DNA of 32,217 bases from Paludibacteraceae bacterium (GCA_017527495.1 JAFXPY010000023.1:1-32217); one strand, 5' to 3'. Positions 18,001 through 24,577 are shown, counted from the first letter of the stretch. Numbers and translations are program-made. Notes: generated by a model not told the origin, from the sequence alone.

Positions 18001-20970
18001 AGCATTGAGGAATACACCATTAGCAGTATTTGTTGCTGCAATTACGGTGTATGTACCACCATTAATCAATGCCTTACCTTCAGCCTTAAATGCCTCACCT
18101 ATGGGACTTACTGCTTTCCATTGTGCATAGTTGTTAGCGCTCCATTTGCCGGCAGTCTTTCGCGCCTCAAAATTGGCTTCTGTGTAGAGCAGAGCCTTTG
18201 CATTTACATACACACCGTATGCTGTTGCACCTGTAACTGTTTTTGCTGTAACATCAAGGTTGTTTAATTCGGCATCACCATAATAAGTAAAGCCCGTCCA
18301 TGCCTGATCACCTGTAGGGATATCAGAAACATCAACCATAATACCTCGAGCATCTGTTGTTGTGGCAGTTGCTTCAACTTTCACACTTGATGCTTTTAAT
18401 TTACCACTAACTGTATAGATACCATAAGAGGCACTTGTTCCGGTTGTAGCATAGAACTCACCGCCATCAATAGTACAATTACCACCATTGCTGACAGCAC
18501 GAGCAGTTGTAGTAGCGGCATTAGCAGTAAATGTACCGCCATGAATAATAAGTGTGGCACATGCTTCGGCAGCTCCACCAAGAGTTTTTTCTGCATAAAC
18601 AGATGTCTTTGTGCTATAAGTTGATTTAGCACGAGCATTTGTTCCTACAGCATAGGCTGTTGTAGTTGCCGCATTGGCAGTGTAATTACCACTATTGATA
18701 ACGACCTTTGCACCACAAGCATATTCGCCATAATACTTAGGTTGTGAATTTTCATAAATTGTTGTGGCAGCTGTAGAAGCCCATACACCATAGGCAGTGT
18801 GGACCTGCAACGTTGTAGCAGTTACATTACAATCTGTAAGTTCAATATTACCTGTATACATACCACCATTCGTACTATTTATACCAGCTGACGCAGTAAC
18901 TCCATAGGCATAGTGGTATTTGGATGTTGCATTGATTGTTGAATTTTTGATTTTCAATACAGAGTTGGTATTTGTTTTTGATTGATAGGTACCATAAGCA
19001 ATCACACCATAGGAGTATCGACCTTGCGTTGTTGCGTTGATTGTGGCTCCATCAATAGAACCTGTTGCAGCTGCTTTGTTAGCATGCGAACCATCTGTTG
19101 CCACTGCTGTACCCATACTTGCATTTGCTACGTCAAAAAACAGACCATAAGCTTGATGACTTGCAGACTCATCTTTTGTATTGATAGCATTAACGGTACC
19201 ACCTTTCATTGTCAGTGTTCCCCAGTAGCAGTTGGCTGGAGTTGCATTAGCATAAGCTGTCATATTGATACCACGAGCATTTTGAGTATCAGCCTCTCCT
19301 GTTACAGTACCCGCATTGATATTGACTTTACCATCTGCTGTAATACCATATATATTAGTGCTACCTTCTGCATAAATCTCACCGCCATTCATTGTGAGCA
19401 CAGTAGTGTTAGCTTTATTAGATTGTTGGTAGACGCCATAAGTACCTTGTTTTCCATGGGCTTCTGCCTTACCACCATTGATAGTAACATTTGTAGTGGC
19501 TTTTTGCAGAATTGCGCAAGCACCATAGGGTTCAGTAGTGGTGTTTTCTGCATAAAGAGTACCACTTTCCAAGATCAGGTTACCGGCAGTAACATTTGCT
19601 AAATACATTGCAGCATCATCACGCTTAACTATATTTTCTATTCTACCACCAGTTTTTGAATCTTTTATGGTTAGCGTCTTACCTGACTTATTGACATATA
19701 TAATTGAACCGGCATAACTACCTGATACAATTTTACCATTCAAATCAAGGGTAAATGTGTTAGTAACAGTTTGATTGGCAGCAAGACCACTCACATTACG
19801 CAGCACTTGGAGTGTACAACCGGCATTGGCAGCTGTGTTAGCTTTTGTCCATGCTGTTGCCCAATCACCTTGATAGATAAGCGTTGTGCCGTCAGCAGCA
19901 ATAACCTTAGCATCATCAGTTGCCTCGGCTTCTGCAGTACCTGTAAGCGTAAGTTCATACACGGTACCATTTGATGCTGTAAGTTTAAGTTGCTCCTTTG
20001 TATCACCTGCAGCTCCATTAGGATCGAAAGAATAATTCACTGTAACAGTTGCCTCTTTGGTCGATACATTTGGAGTTACTGTATAACCGGTGATGGCAAA
20101 AGCACCACTTCCGCTTGTGTGAGTTATCGTTGGAGCTATTGTGAAATCATTTTCATCTGCATTGCTGAAAAGATAGGTCGCTGTTCCCGTTTTTGTTGCA
20201 TCTGTTGTTGTGGTAAACACATCAGTTGCAGATGAATTAACAAATCCGAGAGCAGGGAAATTAGCCGTTACAACACAAGTAACAGCAGTACTTCCAGTCG
20301 CTTTTGACTGCAGCGATAGAGTTGTTGAATTGTTACGACTCGCTCCACCGAATGTATCGCCACCATTGAATTTACCATTAACGATAATATTGTTACCATC
20401 AGTAACCCAATTGATAATTGTGAATTTACCATTTGTTCCTACTGCCGGACTATTGGTAAGGTCAATAGCCATTGTTTTTATATTCGATGTTGCGAATGTA
20501 GCAGTAAATGAGTAGTCTGCCGATGGGTCTGTCGGATCAAGCGCAATAGAAGTAGGAGTTACACTATTAACCGTCACAGTACTAAAAGTGGCTGTTGCAG
20601 TGTACGTAGTTCCCGGAGCAGTTCCTGAACTTTGAGCACATGCCACAGATCCATTTAATGTTGCCCCCGTAGCCGGACCAGCAGTAATCTTACCAGTAAG
20701 TTTTACATTATAACCAGGATTTATATCAATCCAATAATAGTAAGTTTGATTTGTACCACTTGTTGTATTACCAGCACTTTGAAGAGCACCAGATGAAACA
20801 GCCTTCGACTTATCGTTGGCTGTGTTATAATAAACAGTTCCTGCACCAGTCGAACCGGCTGTAGAAATCGTCAGATTTGCATAATAGGTCGTAGAACCTC
20901 CGGCAAAAGCCGTAATAACACACGACACTAAGGCAAAGAAGATTAGAATAATTTTTTTGTTACGTAACAT
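12046..20970 (-). CDS. Giant T9SS-secreted adhesin-like protein: beta-helix repeats plus 8 InlB-type repeats
   Basis: The protein has about 2,974 aa from the ATG at 20970; an in-frame ATG at 21024 would add 18 residues ahead of the signal peptide. I chose 20970 because it puts the signal peptide (MLRNKKIILIFFALVSCVIT) at the N-terminus and is immediately preceded by AACATAAC. The following numbers count from the 21024 start. Residues about 45-390 are Ig-like. About 425-1240 is Thr/Ala/Gly-rich, with recurring INGGTYTA, TTAYGV and YGIY motifs, consistent with a right-handed beta-helix. About 1290-1800 is a second beta-rich region. About 1835-2405 holds eight ~70-aa repeats (YTITF..DG..., YGATPT..., TPTK, YTFTGWTPA, YTATY), the Listeria-Bacteroides/InlB B-repeat type. 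A ~500-aa unique region follows, and the end (NIYCFDAVGKLIKYQP ... VPAAGVYFLQIGNKVEKVIVK) is a T9SS type A sorting-domain pattern. Probable surface adhesin; the ligand is unknown. Confidence 0.85.
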   Translation of the reverse strand: MLRNKKIILIFFALVSCVITAFAGGSTTYYANLTISTAGSTGAGTVYYNTANDKSKAVSSGALQSAGNTTSGTNQTYYYWIDINPGYNVKLTGKITAGPATGATLNGSVACAQSSGTAPGTTYTATATFSTVTVNSVTPTSIALDPTDPSADYSFTATFATSNIKTMAIDLTNSPAVGTNGKFTIINWVTDGNNIIVNGKFNGGDTFGGASRNNSTTLSLQSKATGSTAVTCVVTANFPALGFVNSSATDVFTTTTDATKTGTATYLFSNADENDFTIAPTITHTSGSGAFAITGYTVTPNVSTKEATVTVNYSFDPNGAAGDTKEQLKLTASNGTVYELTLTGTAEAEATDDAKVIAADGTTLIYQGDWATAWTKANTAANAGCTLQVLRNVSGLAANQTVTNTFTLDLNGKIVSGSYAGSIIYVNKSGKTLTIKDSKTGGRIENIVKRDDAAMYLANVTAGNLILESGTLYAENTTTEPYGACAILQKATTNVTINGGKAEAHGKQGTYGVYQQSNKANTTVLTMNGGEIYAEGSTNIYGITADGKVNINAGTVTGEADTQNARGINMTAYANATPANCYWGTLTMKGGTVNAINTKDESASHQAYGLFFDVANASMGTAVATDGSHANKAAATGSIDGATINATTQGRYSYGVIAYGTYQSKTNTNSVLKIKNSTINATSKYHYAYGVTASAGINSTNGGMYTGNIELTDCNVTATTLQVHTAYGVWASTAATTIYENSQPKYYGEYACGAKVVINSGNYTANAATTTAYAVGTNARAKSTYSTKTSVYAEKTLGGAAEACATLIIHGGTFTANAATTTARAVSNGGNCTIDGGEFYATTGTSASYGIYTVSGKLKASSVKVEATATTTDARGIMVDVSDIPTGDQAWTGFTYYGDAELNNLDVTAKTVTGATAYGVYVNAKALLYTEANFEARKTAGKWSANNYAQWKAVSPIGEAFKAEGKALINGGTYTVIAATNTANGVFLNASCASEKSAVATPTATIKKATFDIQTKGTTTACGVQSYGDVTINNCDFTIAAKTTTAYGILMQNGKATVTNTTMDVSGTTTVYGCYANAQINATHGNPWVGEFELGAGNEFTAAATAGNTAYGIYLQAAKRAIAAGGEFDGDYAVAGKANITDGTYKATATGTTAYAVGVAARQVQGSLIVDPECTIEKGKFWAYAAGGTQGIFTTAAQVGSVVAKGGYYNIKTNLDKWVVEGKLVNEIISGTPEYTEGYRYTIGGSVTGAVVCRVYSGTTEKAAFKTVEEAFTYVNTNSGTFTIVLVADNYILPKGDYILPSNATLLIPYKAGTSGKGVVQAIGAAALTTTSGTTPTLFRKLIFAKGANLVCHGIIETSAYQKVNGQYGANIGMASGPYGQIHLNEGSSISLENGAKLYCWGFVTGAGTIEAKKGSTSLEGFQLGDWCGGTNASSLLNNSQKVFPITHYFYQSIECPITYRPGSRAIGSTHLYAASTVAGQDDIALVGTSGSMFIMDDNDVSADTWVMKDYDETTDRCVWTINSGASIGNLTLDLSAGWVSYEFASTNYDLPITTNMTVVLNYGEMEVGQNTVFLPGSKLIVNKEGTAVMKGVSVVAYDATDWASTKIYRATYSPTWGTSNPRSTTPVDAEFFIHGKVDIRNNGGLYTTPSGANIHSTNEDAGEVIYTSAAQGNKTSYYLQQSTTTRTALTVSPAKLLNGDGTYAASAGTVAGKTWTYMDDTWQCWSQDGCLFRDAMNNPYAKPAAFVKLSAGTPDAKHLYYDAATGTRKFVWDENCYWWEVESTPTAEGYYKSINADNNGKYNYYEYNSGAGCWKVKTVTVTWNINGSTTNYSVGYGTNPEWLGATPTKSSGSSDYVCIWDGWTSDGGTTIYANDELPVVTANITYTAHFYDKYYQCNITFKNDNGKVLESKNWDKGSTPYCSVTPTKASTAAVDYTFTGWDKAIVPVTAATEYIAQYSSSPRKYTVTFVDYDNTFLADTLINYNDMAVYPELADEPYRESTEAFSYEWLGWTTALAKVTKDKTYVAKYKTTTLKYTIKFVTIQENGTETVHKKVDMTYGALPTAPASTPTKTSTAQYNFTFDHWDPAIAEVTGAQTYTAVYTSTLRSYTITWKNGSTTLETDTDVPYGTTPTYDGATPTKAKTAEFTYTFDGWTPAVAAVSGAQTYTAHFASTVNKYTITFLDGDNNVFATQTLDYGATPTAPAGTPTKTSTAQYHYTFDSWPAFTTVTGDKSYKATFTNVLRQYDIHFVNYDGTELQTVTLNYNTAAATVKTSYTEPTPTKPSSVSENYTFKGWTPTVVAVTAEATYTAEYTASARKYTIRFVNYDGTELQSGSLAYGATPTYSGSTPTRPDDATYSYTFTGWTPAIGTVSGDQTYTATYSTAPSEYGDYVDIIDWTANTVTVNANGYSSSATGAKWKIIAGGNTYTQDSRQSDRTLNISVSGLVADEKFFIETQDNTGAVESRHGYRVPYIYNGNTTLGAVAGDNKSVIFVRGGKLKVNANVQVDAIYVAPDAQLEIAEGVTLKANKLVLRCKPFSPAVLINNGTLTCSKVYYSFITTSNQQTYPFGLPIKSVVDNITFSNGKKATLGANFTMMYYDGASRAESGVTGNWKVLEDANVAANKGYNLLSASKYYCEYYFPITYAKPADGKTVAVTAYKGNLGDGENGWNYVVSPYTHIFTCNYASVEDQLKISTVSPDDYDVFDQYVPEVIYPNTPFFYQAAKSGSLSFAASAFTKKKPAGELVSENVPTQWLKLYFGSDQTGKRDQTNFYLHPDKFTEEYEIDYDLTKMSKEGSLPLIYTSIACGDLAFAALPDTLVATKNIPLTVFAPKADDMYFSLGNTNFMTRVESVLLYDNDLNNITDLMLDDYVCQLAEGTTSERFSLRVLFRKAEVATDIVNQEEQGGDLKVYVMGNTLQINLGNEHANIYCFDAVGKLIKYQPNASQSVNISVPAAGVYFLQIGNKVEKVIVK

Positions 20971-21146
20971 GTTATGTTTAGTTTTTAAATTATCAAAAAT
21001 GTTTTTGCGAGAAATTTGAATCATTTTGCGAAAATAAAAAGAAATTTAATCACAACTGATCGAATCAGGAATGAAGAAAAACCTTTGAAATACAACACAA
21101 TCTGAACATTTATACTCGCGCCTATAAACTTTATTAAAATTGTTTG

Positions 21147-21173
21147 CAAAGATAACACTTTTTTGCCTAACAA
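21147..21173 (-). promoter_or_regulatory. Candidate promoter for unit A
   Basis: Read on the minus strand, TATCTTTG (plus 21147-21154) fits the Bacteroidota -7 consensus TAnnTTTG. A TTG (plus 21171-21173) lies 16 nt upstream, closer than the usual 19-21 nt, so the -33 assignment is weak. The leader to the ATG at 20970 would be about 170 nt. Confidence 0.4.
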
Positions 21174-21637
21174 TAATGCAAACATTTGTTAATACTGCAA
21201 ATTTTTGTTAAATAGTATATATATCTTATATTTTTCGCTTGTTTTTCAGCAAATTATAATTTATATACAATTTTTGTTTATATATATTTGTCTATATTTT
21301 GTCTATATCATTTTTCCATATTCCTGCTATAAAACATATTTAATTGTTAAAATATGTTTAATCACGATTATGTTTAAATACTTTGTAACTTATACATATA
21401 TTACACATAATGTGCCAAAAAAGTAAAATCGCAAAAAAAAGATACAAAAAGTTAAAAAATGGCATATTTTTGCAACTATTTTCGGATTTAATCGCACCCG
21501 GTACAAAAAGAATAGTATAGTATGAGAAAGGAATAACAGAATAGAGAGTTTTTTTTTCAAAAAAGCGATGAAAACGGAGGAAATCGACATTTATTACTCC
21601 TATGCAACAATTTATAAAACTTACAAAAAATTTCACA

Positions 21638-21890
21638 CTTGGTTATATTTTTTCGCGTAGCGATTTTCTTTTAATAGAATTGCGGTTTATATTTATCCAT
21701 TGATTTCCCGTTTAGGAATTTCTATGGCGAAAAATGAATTTAAAGATATTCCCTAACAAAATTTTCCCGCTTGGTTATATGTTATCGCATAGCAATTTTC
21801 TTTTGATAGGATAGCGGTTTATATTTATCTATTGATTTCCCGTTAGGTGATTTCTATGGCGAAAAATGAATTTAAAAGATATTCCCTAAC
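21638..21890. repeat. Tandem duplication, period about 132 bp
   Basis: CTTGGTTATAT begins at 21638 and again at 21770. The two units stay aligned through CGGTTTATATTTATC, TTGATTTCCCGTT, TTTCTATGGCGAAAAATGAA and GATATTCCCTAAC, ending at 21757 and 21890. They differ by scattered substitutions and a single-base indel, roughly 85-90% identity by eye. Each unit contains two copies of the palindromic element in opposite orientation. Confidence 0.85.
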
Positions 21891-22524
21891 GGGAAATAAC
21901 GCAGATTATCAATATTAATGCTATTAAAAGGAAACCCCTACGGGGTATAAACTAAATAAAGGTCCTACTGAACATTTGTGGGAAACTTTGGTAACTTACC
22001 AAAGTTTCACACATGTAAAAATTATTTCAATAATGCATATCACATTAGCAATTTTTTATAAGCGGAGGAAGAACAAAAAGAATTCGTTGGACAAAAATGC
22101 CAAAAATCATTTTTCCAAGTGAGAATAAATACCAAAGAAACACGAAGAAAGAAGCAAGATTGTAGCAACATAGTCAAAAGGCAAAAAAATACACCAAAAA
22201 GCAGTATGATAGCAACACACAAACAATCATGCAAGTGGGAAAATATAGTAAAACTTGCCAAAATCATAATTCAGTCGATAAAGTTTCACACATGATATTT
22301 TTTCTCTTAATCAGGTTTCGTATTATTATTGTCCGATAAAAATGAATTTCCCGTTAGGGAATATCTTTTAATAGCATAATATCGTAATTTCATATCGCGA
22401 TTTCCCGTTAGGGAATTTCTCTTAAACTCTTGATTTATATTGATTAAAAGAAATTTCCTACAGAAAAAATATCGAATTAAAATCTTTATTCTCTATTAAA
22501 AGAAAACTCCTACGGAGTATATCG
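21703..22524. repeat. Family of nine short palindromic elements
   Basis: The copies lie at 21703-21722, 21741-21757, 21835-21854, 21871-21897, 21923-21949, 22346-22372, 22400-22426, 22443-22474 and 22495-22524. In one orientation the element reads ATTAAAAG, 2-4 bases, then a palindromic core such as TTCCCTAACGGGAA, ACCCCTACGGGGT or ACTCCTACGGAGT, often followed by ATATCG. The copies at 21703, 21835, 22346 and 22400 are reversed. Compensating changes on both core arms (CCCC/GGGG against CTCC/GGAG) imply selection for pairing. The copies at 21835 and 21885 also form a perfect 13-bp inverted repeat around a 37-bp spacer. The arrangement resembles REP/BIME elements. Confidence 0.75.
21972..22016. 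repeat. Long hairpin in the gene-free region
   Basis: A perfect 12-bp stem (21982-21993 with 21997-22008, 3-nt loop ACT) extends outward with mismatches (ACATTTGTGG against CACACATGT). No T-tract follows on either strand. The right arm plus flank, AAAGTTTCACACATG (22001-22015), recurs exactly at 22280-22294, so the 264 bp between their ends is bracketed by a 15-bp direct repeat. The role is unknown. Confidence 0.65.
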
Positions 22525-22732
22525 AAAACATAAGTTCCATCATAGATTAATATTTATATCGGCTTGATTGGCAACAATATACTGATACAATAAAAATTTT
22601 AATCGCACACCAATAGTTTCGTATATTAGTGAATTTATAATATCTCGGCATTCAACACAGTTATTCTAACAATAGGAAAACATTAGTGAATTAGGAAACG
22701 CAGGTGAATAACGATGTTTTTTAATTAATATG

Positions 22733-22763
22733 TTGCAGATTTGCAGTTTTTTTTGTAATTTTG
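22733..22763 (+). promoter_or_regulatory. Bacteroidota-type promoter of the DUF7935-type gene
   Basis: TTG at 22733-22735, a 20-nt spacer, then TAATTTTG at 22756-22763 matches the primary sigma factor consensus of Bacteroidota. Transcription would start near 22770, about 30 nt before the ATG at 22804. Confidence 0.75.
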
Positions 22764-22803
22764 CAAATTAAATATAAAAGAACTAAAAAAAAACAGAATT
22801 AAT

Positions 22804-23316
22804 ATGATAGAAGTATTGAAATACACCTTGCCGGCAATTATTGTTCTGATTGCTGCATGGATTGTTTTGAGCAAAGAGATGGCCAACGAAGACGCTCGTC
22901 GTAATTTTGAGGTGCGCCGCAACGCCCAAAATGTGTCGCAACCTATTCGCCTACGCGCTTACGAACGCCTTGCCCTTATGCTCGAACGCACCACACCGGA
23001 ATTTATGCTACTGAATATCCAATTCCAAGGCATGACAGCTGCTCAGTTACAAGTGCAACTGCTGAAAATGATACGCGAGGAGTTCGACCATAACACCGCA
23101 CAACAGATCTATGTGTCGGACGACACATGGATGGCAATCATCTCAGCACGAGAGAGCCTTCTGGGACTTGTAAACACTTGCACTATGCATGTGGGCATCG
23201 ATGCTCCGGCTATGAAACTCGCACAAACGATGCTTACAGCTTACGCAAGTAACGGCGAGACAAACAACCAAAAAGCTATGGCTCTACTGAAAAAAGAAGT
23301 AAGAGAAATAATGTGA
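22804..23316 (+). CDS. DUF7935-type membrane-anchored protein
   Basis: The protein has 170 aa with one N-terminal transmembrane helix (residues about 6-22, LKYTLPAIIVLIAAWIV) and a cytosolic-type remainder. The soluble part is largely helical: a charged linker (KEMANEDARRNFEVRRN), then LRAYERLALMLERTTPEFML, FQGMTAAQLQVQLLKMIREEFDHN and a Trp-containing ISARESLLGLVNT segment. This pattern matches my recollection of a conserved Bacteroidota family of unknown function (DUF7935); a profile search would confirm it. It follows a near-perfect promoter with a short leader. The next gene starts 78 bp downstream after AT-rich repetitive sequence, so co-transcription is possible. No biochemical role can be inferred. 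Confidence 0.8.
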   Translation: MIEVLKYTLPAIIVLIAAWIVLSKEMANEDARRNFEVRRNAQNVSQPIRLRAYERLALMLERTTPEFMLLNIQFQGMTAAQLQVQLLKMIREEFDHNTAQQIYVSDDTWMAIISARESLLGLVNTCTMHVGIDAPAMKLAQTMLTAYASNGETNNQKAMALLKKEVREIM

Positions 23317-23318
23317 TT

Positions 23319-23417
23319 ATTTACTCATTTGACTATTTACGATTTACCTATTTATTTAGTCATTTACATGTTTTAATATTTACGATTTAGATATTTGAGA
23401 TTTAAGTATTTACATAT
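23319..23417. repeat. Degenerate ATTTAC/GATTTA simple repeat
   Basis: The short gap after the DUF7935-type gene is built almost entirely of variants of ATTTAC and GATTTA (TATTTAC, GATTTACC, CATTTACAT, TATTTACGATTTAG, GATTTAAGTATTTACAT). The pattern runs into the first codons of the next gene, so that gene's start region appears to be made from the repeat. Confidence 0.6.
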
Positions 23418-23874
23418 TATTGCATTGTTGATTGGCATATTTTTTTGCGGGTGCACGGAGGATAAGGTGTGTCTGATTCCGCAAGATATTGCTCTGCAAA
23501 TGACTTTCTACTCTGATTCTGTCAATACCGACGGCAATAGAGTTGAATACACTCATGCCATTGATTCTCTTTGGCTTAAAGGCGTTGGCAATGACTCAAT
23601 AATCTACGAAAACGAGAAAAACATCCAATCTGTCAATCTCACTTTGAAAAACAATGATACTATAACTCAATATGCACTGACTATCAACACAATACAAGAC
23701 ACTATCACTATATATCACCAAAATAATGATATATTTGTGTCGCTCGAGTGTGGTTGCTACACTTATTACACTATTGATAGTCTGACCGAGACGGCACACT
23801 TATTTGATAGCATTGATTATGTCAATCGGGAAATAGGGCGTAAAACAACTGAAAATTTACGTATATTTTGGTAA
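23395..23874 (+). CDS. DUF6452-type lipoprotein, TTG start
   Basis: The protein has 159 aa. No ATG or GTG lies between the upstream in-frame stop (23374-23376) and the signal sequence, so TTG at 23395 is the best start; it gives a basic-hydrophobic signal (MRFKYLHIIALLIGIFF) and a lipobox-like F-C-G-Cys20 followed by Thr-Glu-Asp. Lipidation at Cys20 is predicted. The mature part is beta-rich with LIPQDIALQMTFYSDS, LKGVGNDSIIYEN, DTITIYHQNNDIFVSLECGC and YYTIDSLTE. This matches my memory of DUF6452, a Bacteroidota family usually encoded beside a DUF6048 protein, as it is here. Its TAA overlaps the next ATG by one base (TAATG), implying translational coupling. The partner is probably the DUF6048 protein; the function is unknown. 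Confidence 0.8.
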   Translation: MRFKYLHIIALLIGIFFCGCTEDKVCLIPQDIALQMTFYSDSVNTDGNRVEYTHAIDSLWLKGVGNDSIIYENEKNIQSVNLTLKNNDTITQYALTINTIQDTITIYHQNNDIFVSLECGCYTYYTIDSLTETAHLFDSIDYVNREIGRKTTENLRIFW

Positions 23875-24533
23875 TGAGACAATGGTTGTACATATTATTT
23901 GCATTGACGATTGTCGTTCCGATGGTGGCAGCAGAAAAGAAAGATACTATTTACACAGGAACGACAATAAAATTCGACCTTGGCTCCGCAGCATTTCATC
24001 CAATCAAAAACATACGCGACAACTCTAAGACTTATAGCTACGAAGTAGCAGCGTCGGTGGGTCTGCTACGCAAATATTTCCCTACTATTGAGGCAGGATA
24101 TGCTCAATCGAAAATTGGTAGTACGATGGGAGATTTCGTCGATTATGGCGGCTTCGTCAAGATAGGTGCCGACTATAGCGCACTGCGCAAACGCAAAGGC
24201 GACCACCACTTTTTTGTCGGACTGCGTATTGCAACAGCGATGCAGAGTTATCGTTTTAACTACCTGAAAAGGGCTAATAACTACTGGCTTAACGAGGATT
24301 CAAGAATAGCTTATCCTTGGCGTTTTGGCAGTGATTTTTGGGGCGAACTGAATGCCGGTGTACAAGTGCAGGTGTGGAAAAATTTAAACATGGGCTGGTA
24401 TGTGCGTTTTAAGTTGCTCTTCACACGCGGCAAACAACTTGACGGCATTATGCGCGCAGCCTATATCCCGGGCTACGGCACACGACAAGAAACAGCCTTC
24501 GGCTGGAATTATTATATAGGATGGACGTTTTAA
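23874..24533 (+). CDS. DUF6048-type outer-membrane beta-barrel-like protein
   Basis: The protein has 219 aa. The start is the ATG at 23874, which overlaps the previous stop codon; a TTG two codons upstream is less likely. A signal peptide (MRQWLYILFALTIVVPMVAA, cleavage near AEKK) is followed by alternating aromatic and amphipathic strands. Examples are YEVAASVGLLRKYFPTIEAGY, GGFVKIGADYSALR, HHFFVGLRIATAMQSYRF, NMGWYVRFKLLFTR and a terminal strand ending in YYIGWTF. An aromatic C-terminal residue is typical of outer-membrane beta-barrels. The pattern fits DUF6048, whose genes accompany DUF6452 lipoproteins; the pair may form an envelope complex (inference). The stop codon is the first base-triplet of a short tandem repeat. 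Confidence 0.8.
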   Translation: MRQWLYILFALTIVVPMVAAEKKDTIYTGTTIKFDLGSAAFHPIKNIRDNSKTYSYEVAASVGLLRKYFPTIEAGYAQSKIGSTMGDFVDYGGFVKIGADYSALRKRKGDHHFFVGLRIATAMQSYRFNYLKRANNYWLNEDSRIAYPWRFGSDFWGELNAGVQVQVWKNLNMGWYVRFKLLFTRGKQLDGIMRAAYIPGYGTRQETAFGWNYYIGWTF

Positions 24534-24577
24534 AGACCGCTGGCGCTGAAAGACAAAAGACCGCTGGCGCTGAAAGA
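24532..24577. repeat. Two identical 22-bp direct repeats after the DUF6048-type gene
   Basis: The copies at 24532-24553 and 24556-24577 are identical (AAAGACCGCTGG, then CGCTGAAAGA) and are separated by two bases. The first begins inside the TAA stop codon. The sequence is much more GC-rich than its surroundings and is not a strong palindrome. Confidence 0.85.

Larger units (their letters stand above)
21025..22803. other. 1.8-kb AT-rich gene-free region between divergent blocks
   Basis: It separates the minus-strand surface-protein block from the plus-strand block. The open frames here (for example minus 22040-22267 and 21358-21636) encode Phe/Cys/Leu-rich strings typical of translated AT-rich DNA, with no start signals or recognisable motifs, so I call no gene. 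It contains the unit A promoter candidate, a 132-bp tandem duplication, nine copies of a palindromic element, a long hairpin at 21972-22016, and a near-consensus promoter at its right end. Confidence 0.7.

Noticed and set aside
17377-19602. Cys-rich plus-strand open frames (201 and 206 codons) opposite the giant protein gene
   Set aside because: They lie wholly antisense to the Thr/Ala/Gly-repeat region, and their Cys/Ser/Ile richness is what antisense reading of those codons gives. They have no start signals or domains.
21358-22267. Minus-strand frames in the gene-free region (92 and 75 codons, Phe/Leu/Cys-rich)
   Set aside because: AT-rich DNA yields such hydrophobic strings by chance. There is no promoter, leader or family motif, and one overlaps the A-rich segment between the direct repeats.
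21703-22524. CRISPR array
   Set aside because: Repeats are short, divergent, in both orientations and irregularly spaced, with no uniform spacers and no cas genes.
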